From Bacillota bacterium (lineage in GTDB: Bacteria; Bacillota; Clostridia; Lachnospirales; Lachnospiraceae), in NCBI GenBank assembly GCA_023442465.1, contig JAEZZQ010000030.1:310001-374000 (forward strand): 64,000 nt of DNA, in the 5' to 3' direction. The number at the start of each line of letters is the position of its first letter. Position 1 is the stretch's first letter. The notes under the pieces were generated by a model. The model saw nothing but the letters and a program-made list of their open reading frames with translations. It did not search any database and was not told the DNA's origin. Below, piece by piece: positions 8,388 through 16,182 of this stretch. The translations under genes were made by a program, and so were the position numbers.

Positions 8388-8425
8388 AACATAAGAGCAA
8401 TTCGCGAAGCGTGTTGCTCGTTGTT
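8388..8425 (+). repeat. 38-bp dispersed palindromic repeat, copy A
   Basis: An imperfect palindrome whose arms include AGAGCAA and TTGCTC with outer AACA/TGTT. The same 38 bases occur at 56520-56557 with three substitutions (35/38). Both copies sit 30-40 bases upstream of a start codon (adk here, greA there). I do not recognise the family. Confidence 0.75.
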
Positions 8426-8462
8426 TTAGTATGGACTTTTGCTAAGAAAGGACGATATAACG

Positions 8463-9107
8463 ATGAAAATTATTATGTTAGGTGCTCCAGGGGCCGGAAA
8501 AGGAACACAGGCGCAAATGATTGCGGATAAATACAGCGTTCCCCATATTTCTACCGGTGATATTTTCAGAGCAAATATTAAAAACGGTACAGAACTTGGT
8601 ATGGAAGCAAAAAAATACATGGATCAGGGATTGCTTGTTCCCGATGAGCTGACGGTGAAGATATTACTCGACAGAGTAGCCGCAGACGACTGCGAAAACG
8701 GCTATGTGTTAGATGGCTTCCCGAGGACGATTCCTCAGGCGCAGGTGCTTGATAAGGCCCTTACCGAGTTAAATGACGGAATCGATTATGCTATCGACGT
8801 GGATGTACCCGATGAAAATATTGTAAAGAGAATGTCCGGCAGACGTGCTTGCCTTGCGTGCGGAGCTACATATCATATAGAACACGTTCCTCCGAAAAAG
8901 GAAGGGATTTGTGATAGATGCGGAAAAGAACTGGTTCTGCGCGATGATGATAAACCGGAGACCGTTTTGAACCGCCTTAAGGTTTATCATGAACAGACAC
9001 AGCCTTTGATTGACTTCTACAGCAAGAAGGGTGTACTTAGGACAGTGGACGGAACCAAGCCCATGCAGGACGTATTCGACACCATCGTCCGCACACTGGA
9101 GGCGTAA
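8463..9107 (+). CDS. adk: adenylate kinase
   Basis: This enzyme converts ATP and AMP to two ADP in the cytoplasm. The 214-residue product begins MKIIMLGAPGAGKGTQ, which is the P-loop. It has the NMP-binding region with TGDIFRANI, the DGFPRT motif, and a long LID with a four-cysteine zinc site (CLAC at about 128-131, CDRC about 18 residues later), as in other Gram-positive Adk. AAAGGA precedes the ATG. Confidence 0.98.
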   Translation: MKIIMLGAPGAGKGTQAQMIADKYSVPHISTGDIFRANIKNGTELGMEAKKYMDQGLLVPDELTVKILLDRVAADDCENGYVLDGFPRTIPQAQVLDKALTELNDGIDYAIDVDVPDENIVKRMSGRRACLACGATYHIEHVPPKKEGICDRCGKELVLRDDDKPETVLNRLKVYHEQTQPLIDFYSKKGVLRTVDGTKPMQDVFDTIVRTLEA

Positions 9108-9143
9108 TGCATCGAAGGGCATTGAGAAAGGCACGGTTATTAT

Positions 9144-9896
9144 ATGGCAGTATCAATTAAATCTGACAGAGAAATAGAACTGATGCGCGAAGCGGGCAAG
9201 ATACTCGCAGAGGTTCATGCGCGCCTCGGAGACGCAATTGAGCCGGGGATGTCAACACTTGATATTGACAGACTGGGAGAAAAGCTGATTAGAAGCTACG
9301 GTTGTATTCCTAATTTCTTGAATTATAACGGCTATCCGGCATCCATATGTGTGTCCGTTAATGATGAAGTGGTCCATGGGATTCCCCATAAGGATCATAT
9401 ATTGCATGATGGAGACATTGTTAGTCTGGATGCGGGCTTAATCTATAAAGGGTATCATTCGGACGCGGCGAGGACACACGCTGTCGGCCCGATAGACGAC
9501 AAAGCCAGGAAACTGATAGAAGTGACGAAGCAAAGTTTCTTTGAAGGGATTAAAATGGCAAAATCCGGCAATCATTTGTATGATATATCAAATGCGATCG
9601 ACCGCTATGTTTCCGCCTTCGGATACGGAATCGTCAGGGATCTGGTGGGGCATGGTATCGGAACCAAGCTGCATGAAGAACCGCAGATACCGAATTTTGC
9701 CCAGCGCCGCAAGGGGCTTAGGCTTCAGGCTGGCATGACCTTGGCGGTAGAACCCATGATCAATATGGGAGACTGGGAAGTGGAATGGCTGGATGACGAC
9801 TGGACGGTAGTTACCGCAGACGGTTCTTTGTCCGCTCATTATGAGAATACGATTCTTATCACTGACGGCGAGCCGGAAATACTTACTTTGCTGTAA
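9144..9896 (+). CDS. map: methionine aminopeptidase, type I
   Basis: It removes the N-terminal methionine from new proteins. The 250-residue protein shows the metal-ligand set of the pita-bread fold: two Asp in SLDAGLIYKGYHSDAART, His in LVGHGIG, Glu in LAVEPMI, and a final Glu in SAHYENTILIT. It lacks an N-terminal zinc finger. It follows adk by 36 bases in the conserved spc order. Confidence 0.97.
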   Translation: MAVSIKSDREIELMREAGKILAEVHARLGDAIEPGMSTLDIDRLGEKLIRSYGCIPNFLNYNGYPASICVSVNDEVVHGIPHKDHILHDGDIVSLDAGLIYKGYHSDAARTHAVGPIDDKARKLIEVTKQSFFEGIKMAKSGNHLYDISNAIDRYVSAFGYGIVRDLVGHGIGTKLHEEPQIPNFAQRRKGLRLQAGMTLAVEPMINMGDWEVEWLDDDWTVVTADGSLSAHYENTILITDGEPEILTLL

Positions 9897-9938
9897 AGAG
9901 GTCAGGCGTATGCAGGTAATGGCAGAATGGAGATTTTT

Positions 9939-10205
9939 ATGATAGGAATGTTTGCGACATCAAAAGCAGGCCATGATAAAGATACGGTATATATCATAGT
10001 ACAGGAAGATGCTGAATATGTATATTTAGCGGATGGAAAATATAAAGATATAGAACATCCGAAAAAGAAAAATAAAAAGCATATTCAGATCATCAAGAAA
10101 GAATCCGATGATATTTTAAAAGAGAAGCTGATAAAGAAACAGCCGATATATAATGAAGAAATAAGGAAAGCGATAGGAGGTATCGTATGTCAAAAGCAGA
10201 TGTAA
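9939..10205 (+). CDS. small KOW-like RNA-binding protein
   Basis: A small basic protein of 88 residues placed between map and infA, as in many Lachnospiraceae. It begins MIGMFATSKAGHDKDTVYIIVQ, a KOW-like beta segment seen in L14e/L6e-type proteins, followed by a very Lys-rich stretch (HPKKKNKKHIQIIKKE). I prefer the ATG at 9939 over 9927 because TGGAGA lies at a good distance from it. It overlaps infA by 19 bases. A role in ribosome assembly or RNA binding is inferred. Confidence 0.8.
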   Translation: MIGMFATSKAGHDKDTVYIIVQEDAEYVYLADGKYKDIEHPKKKNKKHIQIIKKESDDILKEKLIKKQPIYNEEIRKAIGGIVCQKQM

Positions 10206-10405
10206 TTGAAATTGAAGGAACAGTAATCGAAAAATTGCCAAACACCATGTTTCAGGTAGAATTAGAAAATGGACACAAGGTGCTTGCTCATATAAGCGGT
10301 AAGTTAAGGCAGAACTTCATTCGTATCTTACCCGGAGATAAAGTGACTTTAGAGTTATCTCCTTATGATCTGTCCAAAGGACGTATTATTTGGAGAGATA
10401 AGTAA
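10187..10405 (+). CDS. infA: translation initiation factor IF-1
   Basis: IF-1 binds the ribosomal A site during initiation. The 72-residue OB-fold protein starts MSKADVIEIEGTVIEKLPN and has GHKVLAHISGKLRQNFIRILPGD and the C-terminal SPYDLSKGRIIWRDK, all family-typical. AGGAGG precedes the ATG inside the upstream gene. A second, diverged copy of its last codons lies about 45 bases downstream. Confidence 0.98.
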   Translation: MSKADVIEIEGTVIEKLPNTMFQVELENGHKVLAHISGKLRQNFIRILPGDKVTLELSPYDLSKGRIIWRDK

Positions 10406-10447
10406 AAGACAAATCGGATGCAACATATTGGATTACAGTAAATCGCA

Positions 10448-10490
10448 TTATGATTCTGTCTAAGGGACGTGTTATCTGGAGAGACAGGCA
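10448..10490 (+). pseudogene. fragment of a second infA 3' end
   Basis: The bases at 10448-10490 align with the last 43 bases of infA (10363-10405) after a one-base insertion. Over the 33 bases that follow the insertion I count six differences, all transitions and mostly at third codon positions. Read in the infA frame they encode LSKGRVIWRDR. This looks like the tail of an orthologous infA rather than a fresh tandem duplication. It has no start and no rest of the gene. Confidence 0.75.
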
Positions 10491-10520
10491 GGAAAATGGG
10501 TAAAAGTTGCGAAAATGCCC

Positions 10521-10549
10521 TTGCATTTGCATTGTTTCCATGATATAAT
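10521..10549 (+). promoter_or_regulatory. candidate sigma-A promoter for rpmJ and the alpha operon
   Basis: TTGCAT at 10521-10526 and TATAAT at 10544-10549 are separated by 17 bases. The site lies 34 bases upstream of the rpmJ start. It would give the downstream rpmJ-rpsM-rpsK-rpsD-rpoA-rplQ segment its own transcription start inside the superoperon. Confidence 0.65.
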
Positions 10550-10582
10550 GTAAAACGGTCTTTTTTGAAAGGAGGGTTTAAC

Positions 10583-10696
10583 ATGAAGGTTAGATCATCA
10601 GTAAAACCAATTTGCGAAAAGTGCAAAATTATTAAAAGAAAAGGAAGAATCAGAGTAATCTGTGAGAATCCCAAGCACAAACAAAGACAAGGATAA
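10583..10696 (+). CDS. rpmJ: 50S ribosomal protein L36
   Basis: L36 is the smallest 50S protein and binds zinc. The gene encodes 37 residues: MKVRSSVKPICEKCKIIK followed by a basic segment and VICENPKHKQRQG. The zinc ligands are the CEKC pair, a third Cys, and a His (Cys3-His form). AAAGGAGGG precedes the ATG. Confidence 0.97.
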   Translation: MKVRSSVKPICEKCKIIKRKGRIRVICENPKHKQRQG

Positions 10697-11105
10697 TCCC
10701 TGCGCTAACAGTAATTTTATGAATAGCAGAGGATCCTTGTCCAATTATGATATGCGGCTGCAGCGCGGATTATTCTTATGAGTTTTATTTACTCTTATGA
10801 GTGCTATTTACTCATTAATAAAAAGTGCTGATAAATATAAATCGATTATAATTGAGCGTAGGAGCCTACGGAGGTTACTTGTTGATACCAAGGCCGGTTG
10901 CTTAGTCGGCAGGTTTTGGAAAGGTCGGATTCGATTCCGGTTGGATGTGCATCACGCCATCTCAATCAACTTAGTAGTAGCATGAACTATTTTCATGCAG
11001 AGAAAAGTATGCGAAAGCATTGCATCCCCGCGGAACATATAATTTATGAGCGGAATGAGTAAAGGATACTCATAAGATGCTACGAAGAAAATGGAGGAAA
11101 TGTAA
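10697..11105 (+). other. 409-base spacer upstream of rpsM
   Basis: No convincing gene. It holds two adjacent near-identical 19-base units beginning TCTTATGAGT (10774-10792 and 10793-10811) and a third, broken start. Further on there is a small ATGC-GAAA-GCAT hairpin near 11010 and an ATGAG/CTCAT inverted pair near 11047-11075. A structured 5' leader for rpsM is possible. A TATAAT near 10850 lacks a good -35 match. Confidence 0.5.
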
Positions 11106-11474
11106 ATGGCTCGTATTGCAGGTGTTGACCTACCTAGAGAAAAACGTGTGGAGATTGGACTCACATACATCTATGGTATAGGAAGAGTAAGTGCAAACAA
11201 GATTCTTGAAGCGGCAAAGGTTAATCCTGATACCCGTGTAAGAGAATTAACAGATGAAGAAGTAAAGAGACTCAGCGAAGAAATTGATGCTAATTACGCA
11301 GTAGAAGGTGATCTCAGAAGAGAAATCGCTTTGAACATCAAGAGACTTCAGGAGATCGGATGTTACAGAGGAATCCGTCATAGAAAAGGGCTTCCGGTTC
11401 GCGGTCAGAAAACTAAGACCAACGCAAGAACAAGGAAAGGCCCCAAACGTACGGTGGCTAATAAGAAGAAGTAA
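11106..11474 (+). CDS. rpsM: 30S ribosomal protein S13
   Basis: S13 forms intersubunit bridges from the 30S head. The 122-residue protein begins MARIAGVDLPREKRVEIGLTY and has the helix-two-turn-helix with YIYGIGRVSANKIL. The basic tail contains GLPVRGQKTKTNARTRKGPK. TGGAGG precedes the ATG. A fragment matching its 3' end lies 30 bases further on. Confidence 0.98.
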   Translation: MARIAGVDLPREKRVEIGLTYIYGIGRVSANKILEAAKVNPDTRVRELTDEEVKRLSEEIDANYAVEGDLRREIALNIKRLQEIGCYRGIRHRKGLPVRGQKTKTNARTRKGPKRTVANKKK

Positions 11475-11499
11475 TTTTAGACAAAATACAGTACGTTTT

Positions 11500-11523
11500 A
11501 CGTACGATGGCTGATAAGAAGAA
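11500..11523 (+). pseudogene. fragment resembling the rpsM 3' end
   Basis: Twenty-two of 24 bases match the rpsM tail at 11447-11470 (ACGTACG..GGCT.ATAAGAAGAA), with two transitions. In the same frame it reads RTMADKKK and runs on to a TAG at 11560-11562. This parallels the infA tail fragment. Alternatively it is a local tandem duplication. Confidence 0.55.
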
Positions 11524-11574
11524 AAAAGAAATAGTAACAGAGAATGAAAAGTTGAGAAAGTAGGTTAGTTTAAA

Positions 11575-11970
11575 ATGGCAAAGAAAGTTACAAAAAAAGT
11601 GACAAAAAAACGTGTCAAGAAAAACGTTGAACATGGACAGGCACATATCCAGTCTTCTTTTAACAATACAATTGTTACATTGACAGACAATGAAGGAAAC
11701 GCTCTTAGCTGGGCAAGTGCTGGTGGTCTTGGCTTTAGAGGTTCAAGGAAATCTACTCCGTATGCAGCTCAGATGGCGGCTGAAACCGCTACTAAAGCTG
11801 CGCTTGTACATGGTTTGAAAACCGTTGATGTTATGGTTAAAGGACCGGGTTCAGGACGTGAGGCAGCTATCCGCGCACTTCAGGCATGCGGACTCGAAGT
11901 AACGAGCATCAGAGACGTAACTCCGGTTCCTCACAACGGATGCCGTCCTCCTAAGCGCCGCCGCGTATAA
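11575..11970 (+). CDS. rpsK: 30S ribosomal protein S11
   Basis: S11 forms part of the 30S platform near the mRNA exit. The 131-residue product has a Lys-rich N-terminus (MAKKVTKKVTKKRVKKNVE), then the conserved AHIQSSFNNTIVTLTD and the C-terminal IRDVTPVPHNGCRPPKRRRV. It follows rpsM after a 100-base gap. No strong AGGAGG site is visible; TAGGTTAG is the nearest match. Confidence 0.97.
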   Translation: MAKKVTKKVTKKRVKKNVEHGQAHIQSSFNNTIVTLTDNEGNALSWASAGGLGFRGSRKSTPYAAQMAAETATKAALVHGLKTVDVMVKGPGSGREAAIRALQACGLEVTSIRDVTPVPHNGCRPPKRRRV

Positions 11971-12148
11971 TAGCGGAGCGTTACTATGCAGCCATAGGCT
12001 TCACATAGTGACAGGTAGCGTAGAAATACTTCGAAACAGTATTTTGCGCTTGATAGCAGGTTGGAAGAATGCGTAACACTCTTACGGGAGCTTACGTTGT
12101 AAACAATAGTGAAAGGCAGATGAGCCTTTATTTAGAAAGGAGCCTCAA
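11971..12148 (+). promoter_or_regulatory. structured leader between rpsK and rpsD
   Basis: This 178-base gap contains two larger foldbacks: GTTACTATG / CATAGTGAC around 11981-12012 with a small inner GCC/GGC stem, and GCGTAGAAATACT / AGTATTTTGCGC around 12018-12050. S4 represses its own synthesis through an mRNA leader in other bacteria, so an S4-responsive element is possible here. I see no direct proof of S4 binding. Confidence 0.4.
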
Positions 12149-12742
12149 ATGGCAGTTAATAGAGTACCAGTTTTAAAAAGATGCAGAGCTCTCGGACTTG
12201 AGCCCGCTTATTTAGGATATGACAAGAAATCGAATAGAGCTGTAAGAGCAGGCAAGAAGATGAGCGAGTATGGTCTTCAGTTAAGAGAGAAGCAGAAAGC
12301 GAAATTTATCTATGGCGTTCTTGAGAAACCCTTTAGAAATTACTATGAAAAAGCAGATAGAATGATGAAGGGTCTGACTGGTGAAAACCTTATGGTCATT
12401 CTCGAAAGCAGACTCGATAACGTAGTATTCAGAATGGGCCTTGCAAGAACAAGAAGAGAAGCGAGACAGGTCGTAGACCACAAGCACTTCCTCGTAAACG
12501 GAAAGCCCGTAAATATTCCTTCTTATTTAGTAAAAGCCGGAGATGTAATTGAAGTAAGAGAAAAATCCAAATCCTTGCAGAGATATAAAGATATCCTTGA
12601 AGTTACGGCAGGAAGACTTACTCCTGAATGGATGGATGTAGATCAGGAAGCTATGAAGGGAACCATCAAGCAGCTCCCCGCAAGAGAGATGATCGATGTT
12701 CCGGTTGATGAAATGCTTATAGTCGAGTTATATTCTAAGTAA
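12149..12742 (+). CDS. rpsD: 30S ribosomal protein S4
   Basis: S4 nucleates 30S assembly on 16S rRNA. The 197-residue protein has the N-terminal S4 domain and a central RNA-binding S4 motif around ESRLDNVVFRMGLARTRREARQ (residues about 88-109). It lacks the N-terminal Cys cluster, so it is a zinc-free S4. AAAGGAG precedes the ATG. Confidence 0.97.
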   Translation: MAVNRVPVLKRCRALGLEPAYLGYDKKSNRAVRAGKKMSEYGLQLREKQKAKFIYGVLEKPFRNYYEKADRMMKGLTGENLMVILESRLDNVVFRMGLARTRREARQVVDHKHFLVNGKPVNIPSYLVKAGDVIEVREKSKSLQRYKDILEVTAGRLTPEWMDVDQEAMKGTIKQLPAREMIDVPVDEMLIVELYSK

Positions 12743-12771
12743 AATAAGATTTCATTATGGCAAAAAGTTAG

Positions 12772-12799
12772 GCAGATGAGGAGAATTCTTCTTATCTGC
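12772..12799 (+). other. 28-base palindrome between rpsD and rpoA
   Basis: A 14-bp stem (GCAGATGAGGAGAA / TTCTTCTTATCTGC) with two G-U pairs and almost no loop. No T-run follows directly, so it is probably not a terminator. It belongs to the series of foldbacks found in the gaps of this superoperon. Confidence 0.6.
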
Positions 12800-12843
12800 T
12801 TAAACGACTTAGATATAATTGTTCGTAAAGGAGGGTATTTGCA

Positions 12844-13800
12844 GTGTTTGATTTTGAGAGACCCAATATTGAGGTTGCAGAAATCTCTGAAGATAAAAAG
12901 TATGGCAAATTCGTAGTTGAACCTTTGGAGAGAGGTTACGGTATTACGCTTGGCAATTCTTTAAGAAGAATCATGCTTTCTTCTTTACCGGGTACTGCAG
13001 TAAGTCAGGTAAAGATTGAAGGCGTTTTGCACGAATTCAGTTCCATTCCGGGTGTAAAGGAAGATGTTACCGAAATTATTATGAATGTTAAAAGCCTCGC
13101 TATTAGAAATAATAGTGATACAAATGAGCCCAAGACGGCATACATCGAGTATGACGGCGAAGGTGTCGTAAAGGCTTCCGATATTCAGGTGGATCAGGAT
13201 ATTGAAATCTTAAATCCCGATTTGGTAATCGCTACTTTAAGCGGAAAAGATACAAAGTTGTATATGGAACTTACCATTACTAAAGGCAGAGGTTACGTAG
13301 GTGCCGATAAGAATAAGGTAGAGGATCTGCCTATCGGTGTGATTGCGATCGATTCTATTTACACACCCGTTGAAAGAGTAAATGTAACGATTGAGAACAC
13401 GCGTGTAGGTCAGATTACAGATTACGACAAGCTGACTCTCGACGTGTATACGAACGGAACATTAGTTCCCGACGAAGCAGTTAGTCTTGCTGCAAAAGTA
13501 CTCAGCGAACATTTGAGCCTTTTCATCGATTTATCCGAGAATGCTAAGACCGCAGAGGTTATGGTAGAGAAGGAAGACGATGAAAAAGAAAAAGTATTGG
13601 AAATGAGCATCGATGAGCTGGAACTGTCAGTTCGTTCTTACAATTGCTTAAAGAGAGCTGGTATCAATACGGTTGAAGAATTAACCAATAAGACATCCGA
13701 GGATATGATGAAGGTTCGTAACTTAGGACGTAAATCCTTGGAAGAGGTTTTAGCTAAATTAAAAGAACTCGGATTACAGCTTAATCCCAGTGATGAGTGA
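12844..13800 (+). CDS. rpoA: DNA-directed RNA polymerase subunit alpha
   Basis: The alpha dimer scaffolds RNA polymerase assembly and contacts UP elements and regulators. The 318-residue protein uses a GTG start after AAAGGAGGG. The N-terminal domain has GYGITLGNSLRRIMLSSLPG, and the C-terminal domain begins near residue 250 with SIDELELSVRSYNCLKRAGI and VRNLGRKSLEEV. Length and order are normal. Confidence 0.98.
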   Translation: MFDFERPNIEVAEISEDKKYGKFVVEPLERGYGITLGNSLRRIMLSSLPGTAVSQVKIEGVLHEFSSIPGVKEDVTEIIMNVKSLAIRNNSDTNEPKTAYIEYDGEGVVKASDIQVDQDIEILNPDLVIATLSGKDTKLYMELTITKGRGYVGADKNKVEDLPIGVIAIDSIYTPVERVNVTIENTRVGQITDYDKLTLDVYTNGTLVPDEAVSLAAKVLSEHLSLFIDLSENAKTAEVMVEKEDDEKEKVLEMSIDELELSVRSYNCLKRAGINTVEELTNKTSEDMMKVRNLGRKSLEEVLAKLKELGLQLNPSDE

Positions 13801-13813
13801 CTGATTTAAATTC

Positions 13814-13933
13814 GAAATATGAATTCATATTTCAAATAAATATTCGTGAAAACGCATGTGTAGTAAGTCCAAAGTGCGTATGTGTGCGGGCTCATGATAT
13901 GGAATCCACATTCGGTAAATAAGTCCAAAGTGC
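13814..13933 (+). other. palindrome and direct repeats between rpoA and rplQ
   Basis: The 187-base gap holds a perfect 20-base palindrome centred on GAATTC (13814-13833, arms GAAATATGAA). Two exact copies of TAAGTCCAAAGTGC lie 56 bases apart (13864-13877 and 13920-13933). No promoter stands out. The function is unknown. Confidence 0.65.
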
Positions 13934-13987
13934 ATGGCCGGATGTTCCATAGGGAATTATCCCGATTAAGAGAAAGGAGCCGTAAAA

Positions 13988-14593
13988 ATGGCAAAATACA
14001 GAAAGCTTGGCAGAACATCTGACCAGAGAAAAGCATTACTTAGAAATCAGGTAACAAATTTATTGTATAATGGAAAAATTGTTACCACACAGGCAAAAGC
14101 GAAAGAAGTTCAGAAAATCGCTGAAGGACTTATCGCACTTGCTGCAAAAGAAAAAGATAATTTCGAGACCGTAAAGGTTACTGCAAAGGTTGCACGTAAG
14201 GATAAAGACGGCAAGAGAGTAAAACAGATCGTTGATAAGGACACGAAGAAGGTTCTTTCTGAGACACACCGCGACAAAGACGGCAAAATCTTAAGAATTG
14301 AAAACGGTGTTACTGTAACGGTTTATGATGAGGTAGAAAAAGAAATCAAGAAAGATCTTGCCTCCAGACTGCATGCAAGAAGACAGATGTTAAAGGTATT
14401 ATATCCGGTAACTGAGGTTCCTTCAACTGCAGCGGGCAGAAAGAAAGCAACGAAGGAAGTTGATTTAGTAGCAAAACTTTTCGACGAATACGGACCGAAA
14501 TATGCAACCCGTAAGGGCGGTTATACAAGAATTGTTAAAATCGGACAGCGTAAAGGCGATGCTGCGATGGAAGTTGTTCTTGAGTTAGTGTAA
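13988..14593 (+). CDS. rplQ: 50S ribosomal protein L17, extended form
   Basis: L17 lies near the tunnel exit. The product begins MAKYRKLGRTSDQRKALLRN and ends KIGQRKGDAAMEVVLELV, as in the family. At 201 residues it is much longer than the usual 115-130. The extra part is a charged insertion at residues about 62-125 (from ARKDKDGKRVKQIVDKDTKK to DEVEKEIKKDL). Extended L17 occurs in Lachnospiraceae. It ends the alpha operon. Confidence 0.97.
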   Translation: MAKYRKLGRTSDQRKALLRNQVTNLLYNGKIVTTQAKAKEVQKIAEGLIALAAKEKDNFETVKVTAKVARKDKDGKRVKQIVDKDTKKVLSETHRDKDGKILRIENGVTVTVYDEVEKEIKKDLASRLHARRQMLKVLYPVTEVPSTAAGRKKATKEVDLVAKLFDEYGPKYATRKGGYTRIVKIGQRKGDAAMEVVLELV

Positions 14594-14623
14594 TTTCATA
14601 AAACACAAAGAATAAAGCATAAT

Positions 14624-14661
14624 AATCGGTGATATAAGTTTTTCTTATATCACTGATTTTG
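14624..14661 (+). terminator. intrinsic terminator after rplQ
   Basis: A 15-bp stem AATCGGTGATATAAG / CTTATATCACTGATT (one G-T mismatch position) with a TTTTT loop and a short TTTTG tail. It lies 31 bases after the rplQ stop and closes the superoperon. Confidence 0.8.
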
Positions 14662-14680
14662 TATATTGAGGGATGGAAGA

Positions 14681-16156
14681 ATGAAAATATCTAGGGAAAA
14701 AGAATTATGTATTGTAGGATTATTTTTTACTACACTGGTTTTTAGCGTTTTATTGTTTACGGGTACGATTACATCGGGATGGCATCTGGTGGATGACCAA
14801 GAGTATGTCGACTATCTTATACAGATGAAGATGGACAAATTATCCTATTTTGAATGTCTAAGAGATACAATTGTAAAAGACTTATCTTGGAGGTTCCGTC
14901 CGCTTTATTATTTCCTAAGGGTTACTTTCACCGTTTTTTTTGGAACAAATTTGGTTGCATGGTCTATAACTAAGGGGATTGTAACGGTATTGGCCTTCTT
15001 TTTCTTATATTTAATAGCACGTAAAATGAAGTGTAATATTTTTTATTCCGTTTTATTTTCAATGGTGGTTATGGTGGGGCCCCAGTCGGTAGTATGGTGG
15101 AAACTAGGGCCGCAGGAATGTACCGGATTAATGTTATTTTCAATCGGTTTTTATTTTCTTTTAAAATGGGTTGATACAAGAAAAAAAACATATAGTTGGC
15201 TGTCTCTTATCATGCTGACATTGGCAGGGCTATTTAAAGAAAGTTTTTTGATGATGATTCCGTTTGCGATTTCGTATCTTTTTTATTATGATATAAAGAA
15301 GAATGGCTTTTCACTTAAAACAGTTTTTATATCCTTTAAGAAAAATATTTTTTTGATATGTTCTCTTATAACATTTTTAGTTCTTTGCTTGCTGGTTATA
15401 TTTTTCCATTCTGGCACAAGTCAGGGATTTTATGATTCTTCAATGTCTATGAACAGCTATAAAATTTTATGGATTTATATTTTACAAAATCCTTTGCAGT
15501 GGTTTGCAATTTTTGCGGCCTTAATTTTCATTATTATGTTAATTGGAATTAAGGGATGGAAGAATTTGATATGGGAATTTTTGCTTACGATGGCAATTAT
15601 GATTCCTCAGTTTATTCTTTATTTAAAGCTGGGATTCGAGGAGCGTTATATTATTCCCTGGGTATTCGGATATGCATATTTTATTGTAATTGTACTGAGT
15701 AATTGGGATGGAATAAAGGGAATATGGAGCAAATTATATTGCTGCTGTATTTTAGGTTTGCTCGCGATACACTTTCCAATTGTGATTTCCGAAGGAGAAT
15801 ACTATACATATAGGGGAGATAGCGTAACTACGGTTTTTAATACAGTTTTGAAGGAATCGGCAGCGGATTCAAAGATATTGGCAGCCTATTCGCCTTATGT
15901 GGAGTCTGACCTTACTGTTTCATATTGGATGCGTTATAACGGACGTGACAATGTATATGTGTGGGATAATGAGAAAAAAACTTGTACGGATATTACGGGA
16001 GTGGGAGAAGGAAATATGGCGGATATAAGTGATATGGATTTTATACTTTTCTATAATCCCAAGGATAGGCATTATTGCTATGAGCCGGATATCGATTTAA
16101 CAAACTATACAAGGACTGAGTACGGGACATTAGTGATATGCAGAAAGAATAAATAG
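14681..16156 (+). CDS. polytopic membrane protein, GT-C glycosyltransferase-like
   Basis: A 491-residue protein with about eleven hydrophobic segments followed by a soluble C-terminal part of about 100 residues. After the first membrane segment there is an acidic loop containing DDQEYVDYL, then WRFRPLYYFLR. That layout resembles GT-C glycosyltransferases, which use an acidic first extracytoplasmic loop and a lipid-linked sugar donor. I cannot name the substrate. It is visibly richer in A and T than its neighbours, suggesting acquisition. I take the ATG at 14681; a TTG lies five codons upstream. Confidence 0.6.
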   Translation: MKISREKELCIVGLFFTTLVFSVLLFTGTITSGWHLVDDQEYVDYLIQMKMDKLSYFECLRDTIVKDLSWRFRPLYYFLRVTFTVFFGTNLVAWSITKGIVTVLAFFFLYLIARKMKCNIFYSVLFSMVVMVGPQSVVWWKLGPQECTGLMLFSIGFYFLLKWVDTRKKTYSWLSLIMLTLAGLFKESFLMMIPFAISYLFYYDIKKNGFSLKTVFISFKKNIFLICSLITFLVLCLLVIFFHSGTSQGFYDSSMSMNSYKILWIYILQNPLQWFAIFAALIFIIMLIGIKGWKNLIWEFLLTMAIMIPQFILYLKLGFEERYIIPWVFGYAYFIVIVLSNWDGIKGIWSKLYCCCILGLLAIHFPIVISEGEYYTYRGDSVTTVFNTVLKESAADSKILAAYSPYVESDLTVSYWMRYNGRDNVYVWDNEKKTCTDITGVGEGNMADISDMDFILFYNPKDRHYCYEPDIDLTNYTRTEYGTLVICRKNK

Positions 16157-16182
16157 TTTCATTGGTAAAACGGAGAGCAGAT

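Noticed and set aside
10860..10960. Possible tRNA pseudogene with a TTCGATTCC-like T-loop
   Set aside because: The arms around the loop do not form a standard 5-bp T stem and no acceptor, D or anticodon stems can be built.
10797..10985. Open frame of 62 codons upstream of rpsM
   Set aside because: No ribosome-binding site, no family resemblance, and it overlaps a tandem repeat and leader-like hairpins.
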